64,000 nucleotides of DNA. Origin: Pleodorina starrii (lineage: Eukaryota; Chlorophyta; Chlorophyceae; Chlamydomonadales; Volvocaceae). The notes under the pieces are model-generated. The model was given only the letters and a program-made list of their open reading frames with translations, was not told where the DNA came from and did no database searches. The translations under genes were made by a program, and so were the position numbers. The stretch lies in assembly GCA_030267565.1 (NCBI GenBank), contig BRXU01000006.1, forward strand, positions 1,724,001 to 1,788,000, in the 5' to 3' direction. Shown here in pieces: positions 54,313-64,000 of this stretch (within the stretch, counting starts at the first letter, position 1; the number at the start of each line of letters is the position of its first letter).

Positions 54313-55487
54313 TGGGCGGGGCCCCAGCGCGAAGCGCCCAGGGGGGCCCCGCCCTGTAGGATTGCCCATGTCCGTGTATGTGTGGGTTCTGGGAAGTAAT
54401 TGGACAAGTGTAGACTTTCGGCCAACGGAAAGGCTGCAGAAGTAAAAGATTACATTCTTTATTGCACGGTAAATTTATTATTGGAACCCAACATCGCATG
54501 AGTACAAACCAGTTTGGCAGTCTCCATGGACCGAGGCCGAGGTCAAACCAACACCTCTCGGCCTATAATTAATTCCAGAAGATCCATCGTTCCTTAAAGT
54601 GGAATTCTGACATGAAGGCGTGAAATGAATCTTCGTTTCGGCAAGCAACCAACTATGTTCGCATTGCGAACATTCTTCCCGCGACCACACCACAGCAGCT
54701 CTGCTTGCCGGTCCGATCGTCTTGACGCATATTACTATTATAAAGGTTGCAAGGAGCAAACCATGAGGGGCAAACTGCTGGTTGTTGGACGCCAAGCCGC
54801 CAATGCACGCACGATGCAGCGGTCTTCTGCGGGCCGCCCAACAAGTCCAGTCGGCAACCTAGGGGATGGACTTCTACGTTCCCTGTCCTAATGTTAAATC
54901 AGTCAAGCCTCCTCTACGGCGAATACCTCAGTAGCGAAGCCTGTGCACTCTCGTCGGCAACTGCACGTCGTCGCAACCCTCGCAAACAGTTCCGCTGTCC
55001 TTCTATTGGCAAGTCCGCCTGCGTGATGTGTAAATGATACACTTTATGTCTACTGTCAAGTAACTTCAGCCAATGCGCTGGCCGGAAGAGTTGCACAGTG
55101 CCGAGACGGCGCACGATGCTAAACATGGGTCGGATTGCTGAAGCCGCAGGCATTTCAGATATAAAGCTCTGGCTGCCTATCAGCAGGAATGTCGACACTC
55201 TCACAGTTGACGCCCTCGCCGCTCGCTTTGGAAATGCCGTATTTCGATCGATGCGCACATGCGCTCATGCACCCGGCGGGATGACGCGCTTCGCGCGGCG
55301 CCGGCAGGCCTTGCTAACGACTCGGCTAGCAGGCATTTCGGGAAAAAGCTCTGGCTGTCTATCAGCAGGAATGTCGACACTCTCACACTTCACGCCCTCG
55401 CCGCCCTAGCACTCAACTTAACCCGTACGGATTTAGTGGGGCCCCGCCCTTTTTCCGGCTTCAAGGAAGCCGACACCAACCCCTTGT
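54313..55487. mobile_element. Insertion in array unit 1 with 12-bp inverted repeats
   Basis: Units 2 and 3 join CCATCTAT directly to CGTCTACG; in unit 1 this sequence lies between. GGGCGGGGCCCC at 54314-54325 has a perfect inverted partner at 55438-55449 and a second one at 54343-54354, so the left end also forms a hairpin. No target duplication is evident, and 38 bp beyond the right repeat also belong to the extra segment. Inside, a sequence of about 72 bp (55150-55222) is repeated at 55334-55404 (both contain TATCAGCAGGAATGTCGACA). No transposase is seen, so this would be a non-autonomous element if it is mobile; a deletion in units 2 and 3 is the alternative. Confidence 0.55.
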
Positions 55488-55683
55488 CGTCTACGTACCA
55501 GCCATGGTGCTGCTGGGAAGGGTACATAAACAGCAGGACGGCAAAGGCTAAACTGGCAGTTGAAGGTTTGGCAGCAGCGGCATTATTTATGTGAACGAGC
55601 AGTCGAACGGAGCGCATCCTAACGGTTAGGCTAGTCGCATCCTGTCCCTATGCCGTCCGCTTCCTTGATTAGCTGCGGTTACA

Positions 55684-56343
55684 TTGGAATTACGTAAATG
55701 CGAACACACGCCGCGCAGCAGTCGCTCCATCGATCGCTTGTCATCACGTCCCGCACCATCCGTTGTAGGTGACACGCAGACACCTTCGCACATGTACCGC
55801 AGTGACCGCCCATCTATCGCCCGGTCGGCGGCCAATCAACCAACCGTCGACGACCGACCGTCGGCCTTCCGACTGCGACCCATCGCCGCCCGTGTGCTTT
55901 CCGGACTTGTCGCATATGTACTCGGAATGCATATTCATGACTGCTCATCACAACACGTTCCGGCACGAACAAGTAGACATACGGAGCGAAATTTGTTTGC
56001 TTGCGAATGTAAGCGCACGCGCGTGCGTGGCTGGTGCGTAGGCTGGGACACGGATCAGCCGCGCGCAGTCAAGCAAGCGGGCGTTTGTAGCCCCAATCCG
56101 TCCAAACATGCAGCGGTGGCCTCGACGCACGCGCGCGCGGGTCATACACAAAATACTCGTGCCGCCAGTGCCTGCCTGGCAGATACCTGCAGTGTGCACG
56201 ACAATGCATGGTATGCCGATACACATCATTGGCGGGCGAAAGTGTATGGGCTGGAAAATGCGCAGTCGCCGCCGTGCGATCTGATAGTCGAGCGGGCGGT
56301 TATTAGTTGGGCGGGTGCGGGCGGCAGCTGCATCGGCACATGA
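55684..56343 (+). other. Open frame of 219 codons in array unit 1, coding status doubtful
   Basis: Starts MELRKCEHTPRSSRSIDRLS and runs 219 codons. In unit 2 the frame (58553-59080) stops after 175 codons because a TGG became TGA. In unit 3 (61415-62038) it has 207 codons, with one in-frame 3-bp loss early and a different end caused by a 4-bp difference. It has no domain, signal peptide or biased composition that I recognise. The unequal ends argue that selection does not hold the frame. Confidence 0.25.
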
Positions 56344-57083
56344 CTGAAGCAGGCTGGAAGCGGCAGCGGAATGGCTCACGGATCGGAAGTCCGATGGACC
56401 ACCACTCATCATCAGCAGCCGCAAGCTCGCCTTCGTTCGTACACGCACAAGTGGTGCATACCCTTTAAATGCGCACACTTATGAGTGGCATGTACACGCA
56501 GTTACGCAGTTACAAACTAACAGTGTTCAGGTGATCAAAGACACCCGTGTCGCACCATCGCCACCGGACGCGCGGGAGCGCGTTCTTCTGCTGCTTGCGT
56601 GGGACACCTACCTTGCGGTTGCAGCTGCATTTTCCTGGACTTCAAAGTGCAGCGGGCTTGTTCCAACCAACCAACGCTATCTATTGGACGCCTAGCCGAG
56701 CTGCCGGAGTCAAGGACGACGCCGGTAAGCTGCTGGAGTGCCGTTTACATATGCGTACGTACGTATATAGATATGTATACCAAGCGTACAGCTGGATGGC
56801 AAACACAAGCAAGAGGTTGAGAGATGCGTTACGCACATACAAAGGCCGCCCTGCTGCCGCCACGCATCCATGTGCGTGCAATTGATTTTCCGGCAGCCGC
56901 ATGTACTCAGTGGACCCCGTCGTCGCGCGCTCGTTACATTTGAGAAGCAAGGTCGAGTGCGTGATAGATGCAAGACAGATTCAGTTAGTTGCTTGTGGTC
57001 CATGCATTATTCCCACCCACCGGCTCGCATTTTGCCTGCAGATCAAGTCACCACAAGAAAGTTACGGGCCGGCCAAACGCAAA

Positions 57084-57374
57084 ATGAAGCTCCTGTCATT
57101 CCTGCTGGCGGCACTTGCGTGCGTCGCCGTCATCCTGTACGGCAACGTGCCCGCTGTCACCGCCAGCGCGATACCTCCAACCACCTGCCAGAAATCCATC
57201 ACCTACGTTTGGGACGAGCGCAACAACGCCCTTGGGCCCGGCTCGTGTGAGACTGTGTACAACAGCTGTGATTGCCGTGGCGTCCGCCGATGCATTAATG
57301 GCTACTGCACCGATGTTCCGACATCTGGTCATAGGCGGGCCTTGCTGAGGGGCGATAGGGTGACGGGCAAATGA
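57084..57374 (+). CDS. Small secreted cysteine-rich protein, array copy 1
   Basis: A 96-residue protein in one exon. The ATG follows AAACGCAAA and opens a strong signal peptide (MKLLSFLLAALACVAVILYG) with likely cleavage after TAS near residue 28. The mature part of about 68 residues has six cysteines in the pattern C-x(n)-C-x(6)-C-x-C-x(5)-C-x(4)-C (TTCQK, SCETVYNSCDCRG, RRCINGYC), enough for three disulfides, and a basic tail RRALLRG. I do not recognise the family; the C-x-C and C-x4-C spacing recalls EGF-like or knottin-type small domains. No catalytic motif is present. An upstream spliced exon may exist in each unit, ending at a GTAAGC donor near 56725 and joining in phase at a TGCAG acceptor near 57042, but the ATG at 57084 is sufficient. 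The copy differs from copy 2 by one residue near the end (DRV versus DGV). Confidence 0.72.
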   Translation: MKLLSFLLAALACVAVILYGNVPAVTASAIPPTTCQKSITYVWDERNNALGPGSCETVYNSCDCRGVRRCINGYCTDVPTSGHRRALLRGDRVTGK

Positions 57375-58230
57375 GCAGCAGGTTAATTCCACCAGCAAGC
57401 ACGCACGTACGTAGACTTGTGTCTTATTATGTCTGTACGCTTTTATTTATTACACACGCGCGGGGCCCATGTATCTATTCCCGCCACTGTCGGTCGGTGG
57501 AAGGCTGGATTAAGGAGGGCCCTGCTGCGTATGTACACGCAGCGGTTAGTACCAGTAGCGCTGCAGTAGTAGCGGGTTGTGACGTTCGTGCTGGCCTAGC
57601 TAGCTGGCATGCAGCCCATCTACCGGCGGCATCGATGAGCGAGAGTAATGAGGGCGACACGCACGGCAGCCGCGCCCTCGCCGTCCATGTATCTATTAGT
57701 TCAGGCATTCCTTTCTGTGGTAGATATATATGAAGTTATGGGCGCCTTATGTGTGGTCTGCGTCACAGACGGCGGGCATGCCAAACGATTGAAGACCGAC
57801 ATATACAATCGTGTGTTTCATTATAGTTGTGTACGTTCGTAGATCGATCTCTATCTAGATTTATTCAGACAGATATAGAAACCCTCGGTTCGAGTGCCAC
57901 GCCCTGAAAGGAATGGGCGCGTGTTCCTTACCCGCGGGCTTTGGTACGTACGTGATGAGCCGTTGGTCATCTGGCAACGGCGGGCGTAGACTATGGCTGG
58001 CTGGGTAGCTTCAAATAATGATTCGCCGCGTATGTAACCTTCCAACACCTGGTAACCTACGTATGTTTGTACGCTCGCTCTATCTGTCATCAACACATGC
58101 TCTGGACATACATGCGTTGCACAAGACGGAAATATATCAGTGCCATGCGCCTTGAGTGAGGCCACACAAGTAAAGTAATGTGATCAGTCCATTCGCCCTG
58201 ATCCGTTCGCACTTGGACCAAATAATAATG

Positions 58231-61103
58231 CTGGCTGAACCTGGTACATGCATGAACACCGAGATGGGGCTTAACTTATGTGGCGCCAAAGAAACCAACC
58301 TACCAATAGCACACACCTAGGTGGGTAGGTGTTGCTCCATCTATCGTCTACGTACCAGCCATGGGTGCTGCTGGGAAGGGTACATAATAAACAGCAGGAC
58401 GGCAAAGGCTAAACTGGCAGTTGAAGGTTTGGCAGCAGCGGCATTAATTATGTGAACGAGCAGTCGAACGGAGCGCATCCTACCGCTGCAACGGTTAGGC
58501 TAGTCGCATCCTATCCCTATGCCGTCCGCTTCCTTGATTAGCTGCGGTTACATTGGAATTACGTAAATGCGAACACACGCCGCGCAGCAGTCGCTCCATC
58601 GATCGCTTGTCATCACGTCCCGCACCATCCGTTGTAGGTGACACGCAGACACCTTCGCACATGTACCGCAGTGACCGCCCATCTATCGCCCGGTCGGCGG
58701 CCAATCAACCAACCGTCGACGACCGACCGTCGGCCTTCCGACTGCGACCCATCGCCGCCCGTGTGCTTTCCGGACTTGTCGCATATGTACTCGGAATGCA
58801 TATTCATGACTGCTCATCACAACACGTTCCGGCACGAACAAGTAGACATACGGAGCGAAATTTGTTTGCTTGCGAATGTAAGCGCACGCGCGTGCGTGGC
58901 TGGTGCGTAGGCTGGGACACGGATCAGCCGCGCGCAGTCAAGCAAGCGGGCGTTTGTAGCCCCAATCCGTCCAAACATGCAGCGGTGGCCTCGACGCACG
59001 CGCGCGCGGGTCATACACAAAATACTCGTGCCGCCAGTGCCTGCCTGGCAGATACCTGCAGTGTGCACGACAATGCATGATATGCCGATACACATCATTG
59101 GCGGGCGAAAGTGTACGTATGGGCTGGAAAATGCGCAGTCGCCGCCGTGCGATCTGATAGTCGAGCGGGCGGTTATTAGTTGGGCGGGTGCGGGCGGCAG
59201 CTGCATCGGCACATGACTGAAGCAGGCTGGAAGCGGCAGCGGAATGGCTCACGGATCGGAAGTCCGATGGACCACCACTCATCATCAGCAGCCGCAAGCT
59301 CGCCTTCGTTCGTACACGCACAAGTGGTGCATACCCTTTAAATGCGCACACTTATGAGTGGCATGTACACGCAGTTACGCAGTTACAAACTAACAGTGTT
59401 CAGGTGATCAAAGACACCCGTGTCGCACCATCGCCACCGGACGCGCGGGAGCGCGTTCTTCTGCTGCTTGCGTGGGACACCTACCTTGCGGTTGCAGCTG
59501 CATTTTCCTGGACTTCAAAGTGCAGTGGGCTTGTTCCAACCAACCAACGCTATCTATTGGACGCCTAGCCGAGCTGCCGGAGTCAAGGACGACGCCGGTA
59601 AGCTGCTGGAGTGCCGTTTACATATGCGTACGTACGTATATAGATATGTATACCAAGCGTACAGCTGGATGGCGAACACAAGCAAGAGGTTGAGAGATGC
59701 GTTACGCACATACAAAGGCCGCCCTGCTGCCGCCACGCATCCATGTGCGTGCAATTGATTTTCCGGCAGCCGCATGTACTCAGTGGACCCCGTCGTCGCG
59801 CGCTCGTTACATTTGAGAAGCAAGGTCGAGTGCGTGATAGATGCAAGACAGATTCAGTTAGTTGCTTGTGGTCCATGCATTATTCCCACCCACCGGCTCG
59901 CATTTTGCCTGCAGATCAAGTCACCACAAGAAAGTTACGGGCCGGCCAAACGCAAAATGAAGCTCCTGTCATTCCTGCTGGCGGCACTTGCGTGCGTCGC
60001 CGTCATCCTGTACGGCAACGTGCCCGCTGTCACCGCCAGCGCGATACCTCCAACCACCTGCCAGAAATCCATCACCTACGTTTGGGACGAGCGCAACAAC
60101 GCCCTTGGGCCCGGCTCGTGTGAGACTGTGTACAACAGCTGTGATTGCCGTGGCGTCCGCCGATGCATTAATGGCTACTGCACCGATGTTCCGACATCTG
60201 GTCATAGGCGGGCCTTGCTGAGGGGCGATGGGGTGACGGGCAAATGAGCAGCAGGTTAATTCCACCAGCAAGCACGCACGTACGTAGACTTGTGTCTTAT
60301 TATGTCTGTACGCTTTTATTTATTACACACGCGCGGGGCCCATGTATCTATTCCCGCCACTGTCGGTCGGTGGAAGGCTGGATTAAGGAGGGCCCTGCTG
60401 CGTATGTACACGCAGCGGTTAGTACCAGTAGCGCTGCAGTAGTAGCGGGTTGTGACGTTCGTGCTGGCCTAGCTAGCTGGCATGCAGCCCATCTACCGGC
60501 GGCATCGATGAGCGAGAGTAATGAGGGCGACACGCACGGCAGCCGCGCCCTCGCCGTCCATGTATCTGTTAGTTCAGGCATTCCTTTCTGTGGTAGTAAT
60601 ATATGAAGTTCTGGGCGCCTTATGTGTGGTCTGCGTCACAGACGGCGGGCATGCCAAACGATTGAAGACCGACATATACAATCGTGTGTTTCATTATAGT
60701 TGTGTACGTTCGTAGATCGATCTCTATCTAGATTTATTCAGACAGATATAGAAACCCTCGGTTTGAGTGCCACGCCCTGAAAGGAATGGGCGCGTGTTCC
60801 TTACCCGCGGGCTTTGGTACGTACGTGATGAGCCGTTGGTCATCTGGCAACGGCGGGCGTAGACTATGGCTGGCTGGGTAGGTTCAAATAATGATTCGCC
60901 GCGTATGTAACCTTCCAACACCTGGTAACCTACGTATGTTTGTAAGCTCGCTCTATCTGTCATCAACACATGCTCTGGACATACATGCGTTGGACAAGAC
61001 GGAAATATATCAGTGCCATGCGCCTTGAGTGAGGCCACACAAGCAAAGTAATGTGATCAGTCCATTCGCCCTGATCCGTTCGCACTTGGACCAAATAATA
61101 ATT
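58231..61103. repeat. Tandem array unit 2 (2873 bp)
   Basis: A full unit starting at CTGGCTGAACCTGG. It differs from unit 1 by the missing 1175-bp segment and by scattered point changes and small indels, for example an added CCGCTGC stretch near 58480 and an extra TAA near 58387. Confidence 0.95.
59957..60247 (+). CDS. Small secreted cysteine-rich protein, array copy 2
   Basis: Intact 96-residue copy, identical in signal peptide and all six mature cysteines to copy 1, with a single Arg to Gly change near the C-terminus (GDGVTGK). Upstream and downstream sequence is also nearly identical to copy 1, so the promoter was duplicated together with the gene and both copies are probably expressed alike. 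Confidence 0.72.
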   Translation: MKLLSFLLAALACVAVILYGNVPAVTASAIPPTTCQKSITYVWDERNNALGPGSCETVYNSCDCRGVRRCINGYCTDVPTSGHRRALLRGDGVTGK

Positions 61104-63968
61104 CTGGCTGAACCTGGTACATGCATGAACACCGAGATGGGGCTTAACTTATGTGGCGCCAAAGAAACCAACCTACCAATAGCACACACCTAGGTGGGTA
61201 GGTGTTGCTCCATCTATCGTCTACGTACCAGCCATGGGTGCTGCTGGGAAGGGTACATAAACAGCAGGACGGCAAAGGCTAAACTGGCAGTTGAAGGTTT
61301 GGCAGCAGCGGCATTAATTATGTGAACGAGCAGTCGAACGGAGCGCATCCTAACGGTTAGGCTAGTCGCATCCTGTCCCTATGCCGTCCGCTTCCTTGAT
61401 AAGCTGCGGTTACATTGGAATTACGTAAATGCGAACACACGCCGCGCAGCAGTCGCTCCATCGATCGCTTGTCATCACGTCCCGCACCATCCGTTGTAGG
61501 TGACACGCAGACACCTTCGCACATGTACCGCAGTGACCGCCCATCTATCGCCCGGTCGGCCAATCAACCAACCGTCGACGACCGACCGTCGGCCTTCCGA
61601 CTGCGACCCATCGCCGCCCGTGTGCTTTCCGGACTTGTCGCATATGTACTCGGAATGCATATTCATGACTGCTCATCACAACACGTTCCGGCACGAACAA
61701 GTAGACATACGGAGCGAAATTTGTTTGCTTGCGAATGTAAGCGCACGCGCGTGCGTGGCTGGTGCGTAGGCTGGGACACGGATCAGCCGCGCGCAGTCAA
61801 GCAAGCGGGCGTTTGTAGCCCCAATCCGTCCAAACATGCAGCGGTGGCCTCGACGCACGCGCGCGCGGGTCATACACAAAATACTCGTGCCGCCAGTGCC
61901 TGCCTGGCAGATACCTGCAGTGTGCACGACAATGCATGGTATGCCGATACACATCATTGGCGGGCGAAAATGTACGTATGGGCTGGAAAATGCGCAGTCG
62001 CCGCCGTGCGATCTGATAGTCGGGCGGGCGGTTATTAGTTGGGCGGGTGCGGGCGGCAGCTGCATCGGCACATGACTGAAGCAGGCTGGAAGCGGCAGCG
62101 GAATGGCTCACGGATCGGAAGTCCGATGGACCACCACTCATCATCAGCAGCCGCAAGCTCGCCTTCGTTCGTACACGCACAAGTGGTGCATACCCTTTAA
62201 ATGCGCACACTTATGAGTGGCATGTACACGCAGTTACGCAGTTACAAACTAACAGTGTTCAGGTGATCAAAGACACCCGTGTCGCACCATCGCCACCGGA
62301 CGCGCGGGAGCGCGTTCTTCTGCTGCTTGCGTGGGACACCTACCTTGCGGTTGCAGCTGCATTTTCCTGGACTTCAAAGTGCAGCGGGCTTGTTCCAACC
62401 AACCAGCCAACGCTATCTATTGGACGCCTAGCCGAGCTGCCGGAGTCAAGGACGACGCCGGTAAGCTGCTGGAGTGCCGTTTACATATGCGTACGTACGT
62501 ATATAGATATGTATACCAAGCGTACAGCTGGATGGCGAACACAAGCAAGAGGTTGAGAGATGCGTTACGCACATACAAAGGCCGCCCTGCTGCCGCCACG
62601 CATCCATGTGCGTGCAATTGATTTTCCGGCAGCCGCATGTACTCAGTGGACCCCGTCGTCGCGCGCTCGTTACATTTGAGAAGCAAGGTCGAGTGCGTGA
62701 TAGATGCAAGACAGATTCAGTTAGTTGCTTCTGGTCCATGCATTATTCCCACCCGCCGGCTCGCATTTTGCCTGCAGATCAAGTCACCACAAGAAAGTTA
62801 CGGGCCGGCCAAACGCAAAATGAAGCTCCTGTCATTCCTGCTGGCGGCACTTGCGTGCGTCGCCGTCATCCTGTACGGCAACGTGCCCGCTGTCACCGCC
62901 AGCCAGCGCGATACCTCAAACCACCTGCCAGAAATCCATCACCTACGTTTGGGACGAGCGCAACAACGCCCTTGGGCCCGGCTCGTGTGAGACTGTGTAC
63001 AACAGCTGTGATTGCCGTGGCGTCCGCCGATGCATTAATGGCTACTGCACCGACGTTCCGACATCTGGTCATAGGCGGGCCTTGCTGAGGGGCGATGGGG
63101 TGACGGGCAAATGAGCAGCTGGTTAATTCCACCAGCAAGCACGCACGTACGTAGACTTGTGTCTTAGTATGTCTGTACGCTTTTATTTATTACACACGCG
63201 CGGGGCCCATGTATCTATTCCCGCCACCGTTGGTCGGTGGAAGGCTGGATGAAGGAGGGCCCTGCTGCGTATGTACACGCAGCGGTTAGTACCAGTCGCG
63301 CTGCAGTAGTAGCGGGTTGTGACGTTCGTGCTGGCCTAGCTAGCTGGCATGCAGCCCATCTACCGGCGGCATCGATGAGAGAGTAATGAGGGCGACACGC
63401 ACGGCAGCCGCGCCCTCGCCGTCCATGTATCTGTTAGTTCAGGCATTCCTTTCTGTGGTAGTAATATATGAAGTTCTGGGCGCCTTATGTGTGGTCTGCG
63501 TCACAGACGGCGGGCATGCCAAACGATTGAAGACCGACATATACAATCGTGTGTTTCATTATAGTTGTGTACGTTCGTAGATCGATCTCTATCTAGATTT
63601 ATTCAGACAGATATAGAAACCCTCGGTTTGAGTGCCACGCCCTGAAAGGAATGGGCGCGTGTTCCTTACCCGCGGGCTTTGGTACGTACGTGATGAGCCG
63701 TTGGTCATCTGGCAACGGCGGGCGTAGACTATGGCTGGCTGGGTAGGTTCAAATAATGATTCGCCGCGTATGTAACCTTCCAACACCTGGTAACCGACGT
63801 ATGTTTGTACGCTCGCTCTATCTGTCATCAACACATGCTCTGGACATACATGCGTTGGACAAGACGGAAATACATCAGTGCCATGCGCCTTGAGTGAGGC
63901 CACACAAGCAAAGTAATGTGATCAGTCCATTCGCCCTGATCCGTTCGCACTTGGACCAAATAATAATG
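61104..63968. repeat. Tandem array unit 3 (2865 bp)
   Basis: A full unit with the same borders. It carries two separate 4-bp additions relative to units 1 and 2 (near 62404 and near 62903) and a 3-bp loss near 61560. Confidence 0.95.
62820..63114 (+). pseudogene. Small secreted cysteine-rich protein, array copy 3, frameshifted
   Basis: The signal peptide is intact, but a 4-bp duplication (GCCAGCCAGCG instead of GCCAGCG, near 62901-62909) shifts the frame right at the predicted cleavage site. Translation then runs through about 28 unrelated residues to a stop at 62988-62990, so all six mature cysteines are lost. The original frame continues undamaged to 63114 with one changed residue (IPQTT for IPPTT), so the break is young. 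An assembly or sequencing error in a repeat is possible. Confidence 0.7.
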
Positions 63969-64000
63969 CTGGCTGAACCTGGTACATGCATGAACACCGA
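63969..64000. repeat. Tandem array unit 4, first 32 bases
   Basis: The unit-start sequence CTGGCTGAACCTGGTACATG reappears at the right edge, so the array continues beyond the window and the copy number cannot be read here. Confidence 0.93.

Larger units (their letters stand above)
54199..58230. repeat. Tandem array unit 1 (interrupted)
   Basis: Begins with CTGGCTGAACCTGGTACATG, like the later units, and is 4032 bp long because 1175 bp (54313-55487) is present that units 2 and 3 lack. The rest is nearly identical to units 2 and 3, including promoter-side sequence, the small secreted protein gene and 3' flank. Confidence 0.93.

Noticed and set aside
57885..57900. GGTTCGAGTGCC, similar to a tRNA B box, in array unit 1
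   Set aside because: No A box or cloverleaf surrounds it, and units 2 and 3 carry GGTTTGAGTGCC at the same place.
54199..64000. Array considered as rDNA, CRISPR or centromeric satellite
   Set aside because: Units of 2.87 kb with a signal-peptide gene and no rRNA sequence, and no short direct-repeat and spacer pattern, fit none of these.

Overview
This window is nuclear DNA from a green alga of the volvocine group (Chlorophyceae: Chlamydomonas, Gonium, Volvox and relatives). The evidence is the gene style. Genes are moderately GC-rich and cut into many small exons (14 to 18 per gene) by short introns with strong GT/AG borders. Serine-proline and threonine-proline repeats of the kind found in volvocine wall and matrix proteins are present, and TGTAA motifs of the volvocine polyadenylation type occur. 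The introns carry GTACGTAC/TATCTATC-like simple sequence. There is no bacterial-type operon, CRISPR array or prophage.

Layout. (1) 196-1648 (+): the last three exons of a methyltransferase-like gene cut by the left edge. (2) 2913 to about 6091 (-): an unrecognised multi-exon gene, only partly resolved. (3) 7296-13419 and 15900-22839 (+): a tandem pair of secreted subtilisin-family proteases. Each has 14 exons in matching phase, and they encode about 992 and 989 residues. Architecture is signal peptide, Ser-Pro linker, novel N-terminal module, propeptide-like region, Kazal domain, S8 catalytic domain and a cysteine tail. They resemble the sporangin/VheA hatching enzymes that release daughter cells from the mother wall. 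(4) 23924-33469 (+): a complete 16-exon DEAH-box RNA helicase of about 785 residues. (5) 35744-39898 (+): a single-pass membrane protein with a secreted-type ectodomain and polyproline tail. (6) 44054-51586 (+): an 18-exon gene for three fasciclin (FAS1) domains plus a C-terminal membrane anchor, with its first coding exon not found and a SINE-like insertion at its 3' end. (7) 54199-64000: a tandem array with a period of about 2.87 kb. Each unit carries a gene for a small secreted cysteine-rich protein. The first unit has a 1.18 kb insertion, the third gene copy is frameshifted, and the array runs off the right edge.

Taken together, four of the loci (the protease pair, the membrane protein, the FAS1 protein and the small secreted protein array) encode products that enter the secretory pathway. 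This suggests a region rich in extracellular-matrix and cell-surface functions, with one housekeeping RNA helicase between them. All exon borders were called by eye from splice motifs, phase and paralogue comparison. Borders in the protease pair are the most secure, because two independent copies agree exon by exon. Those in the minus-strand gene are the least secure.
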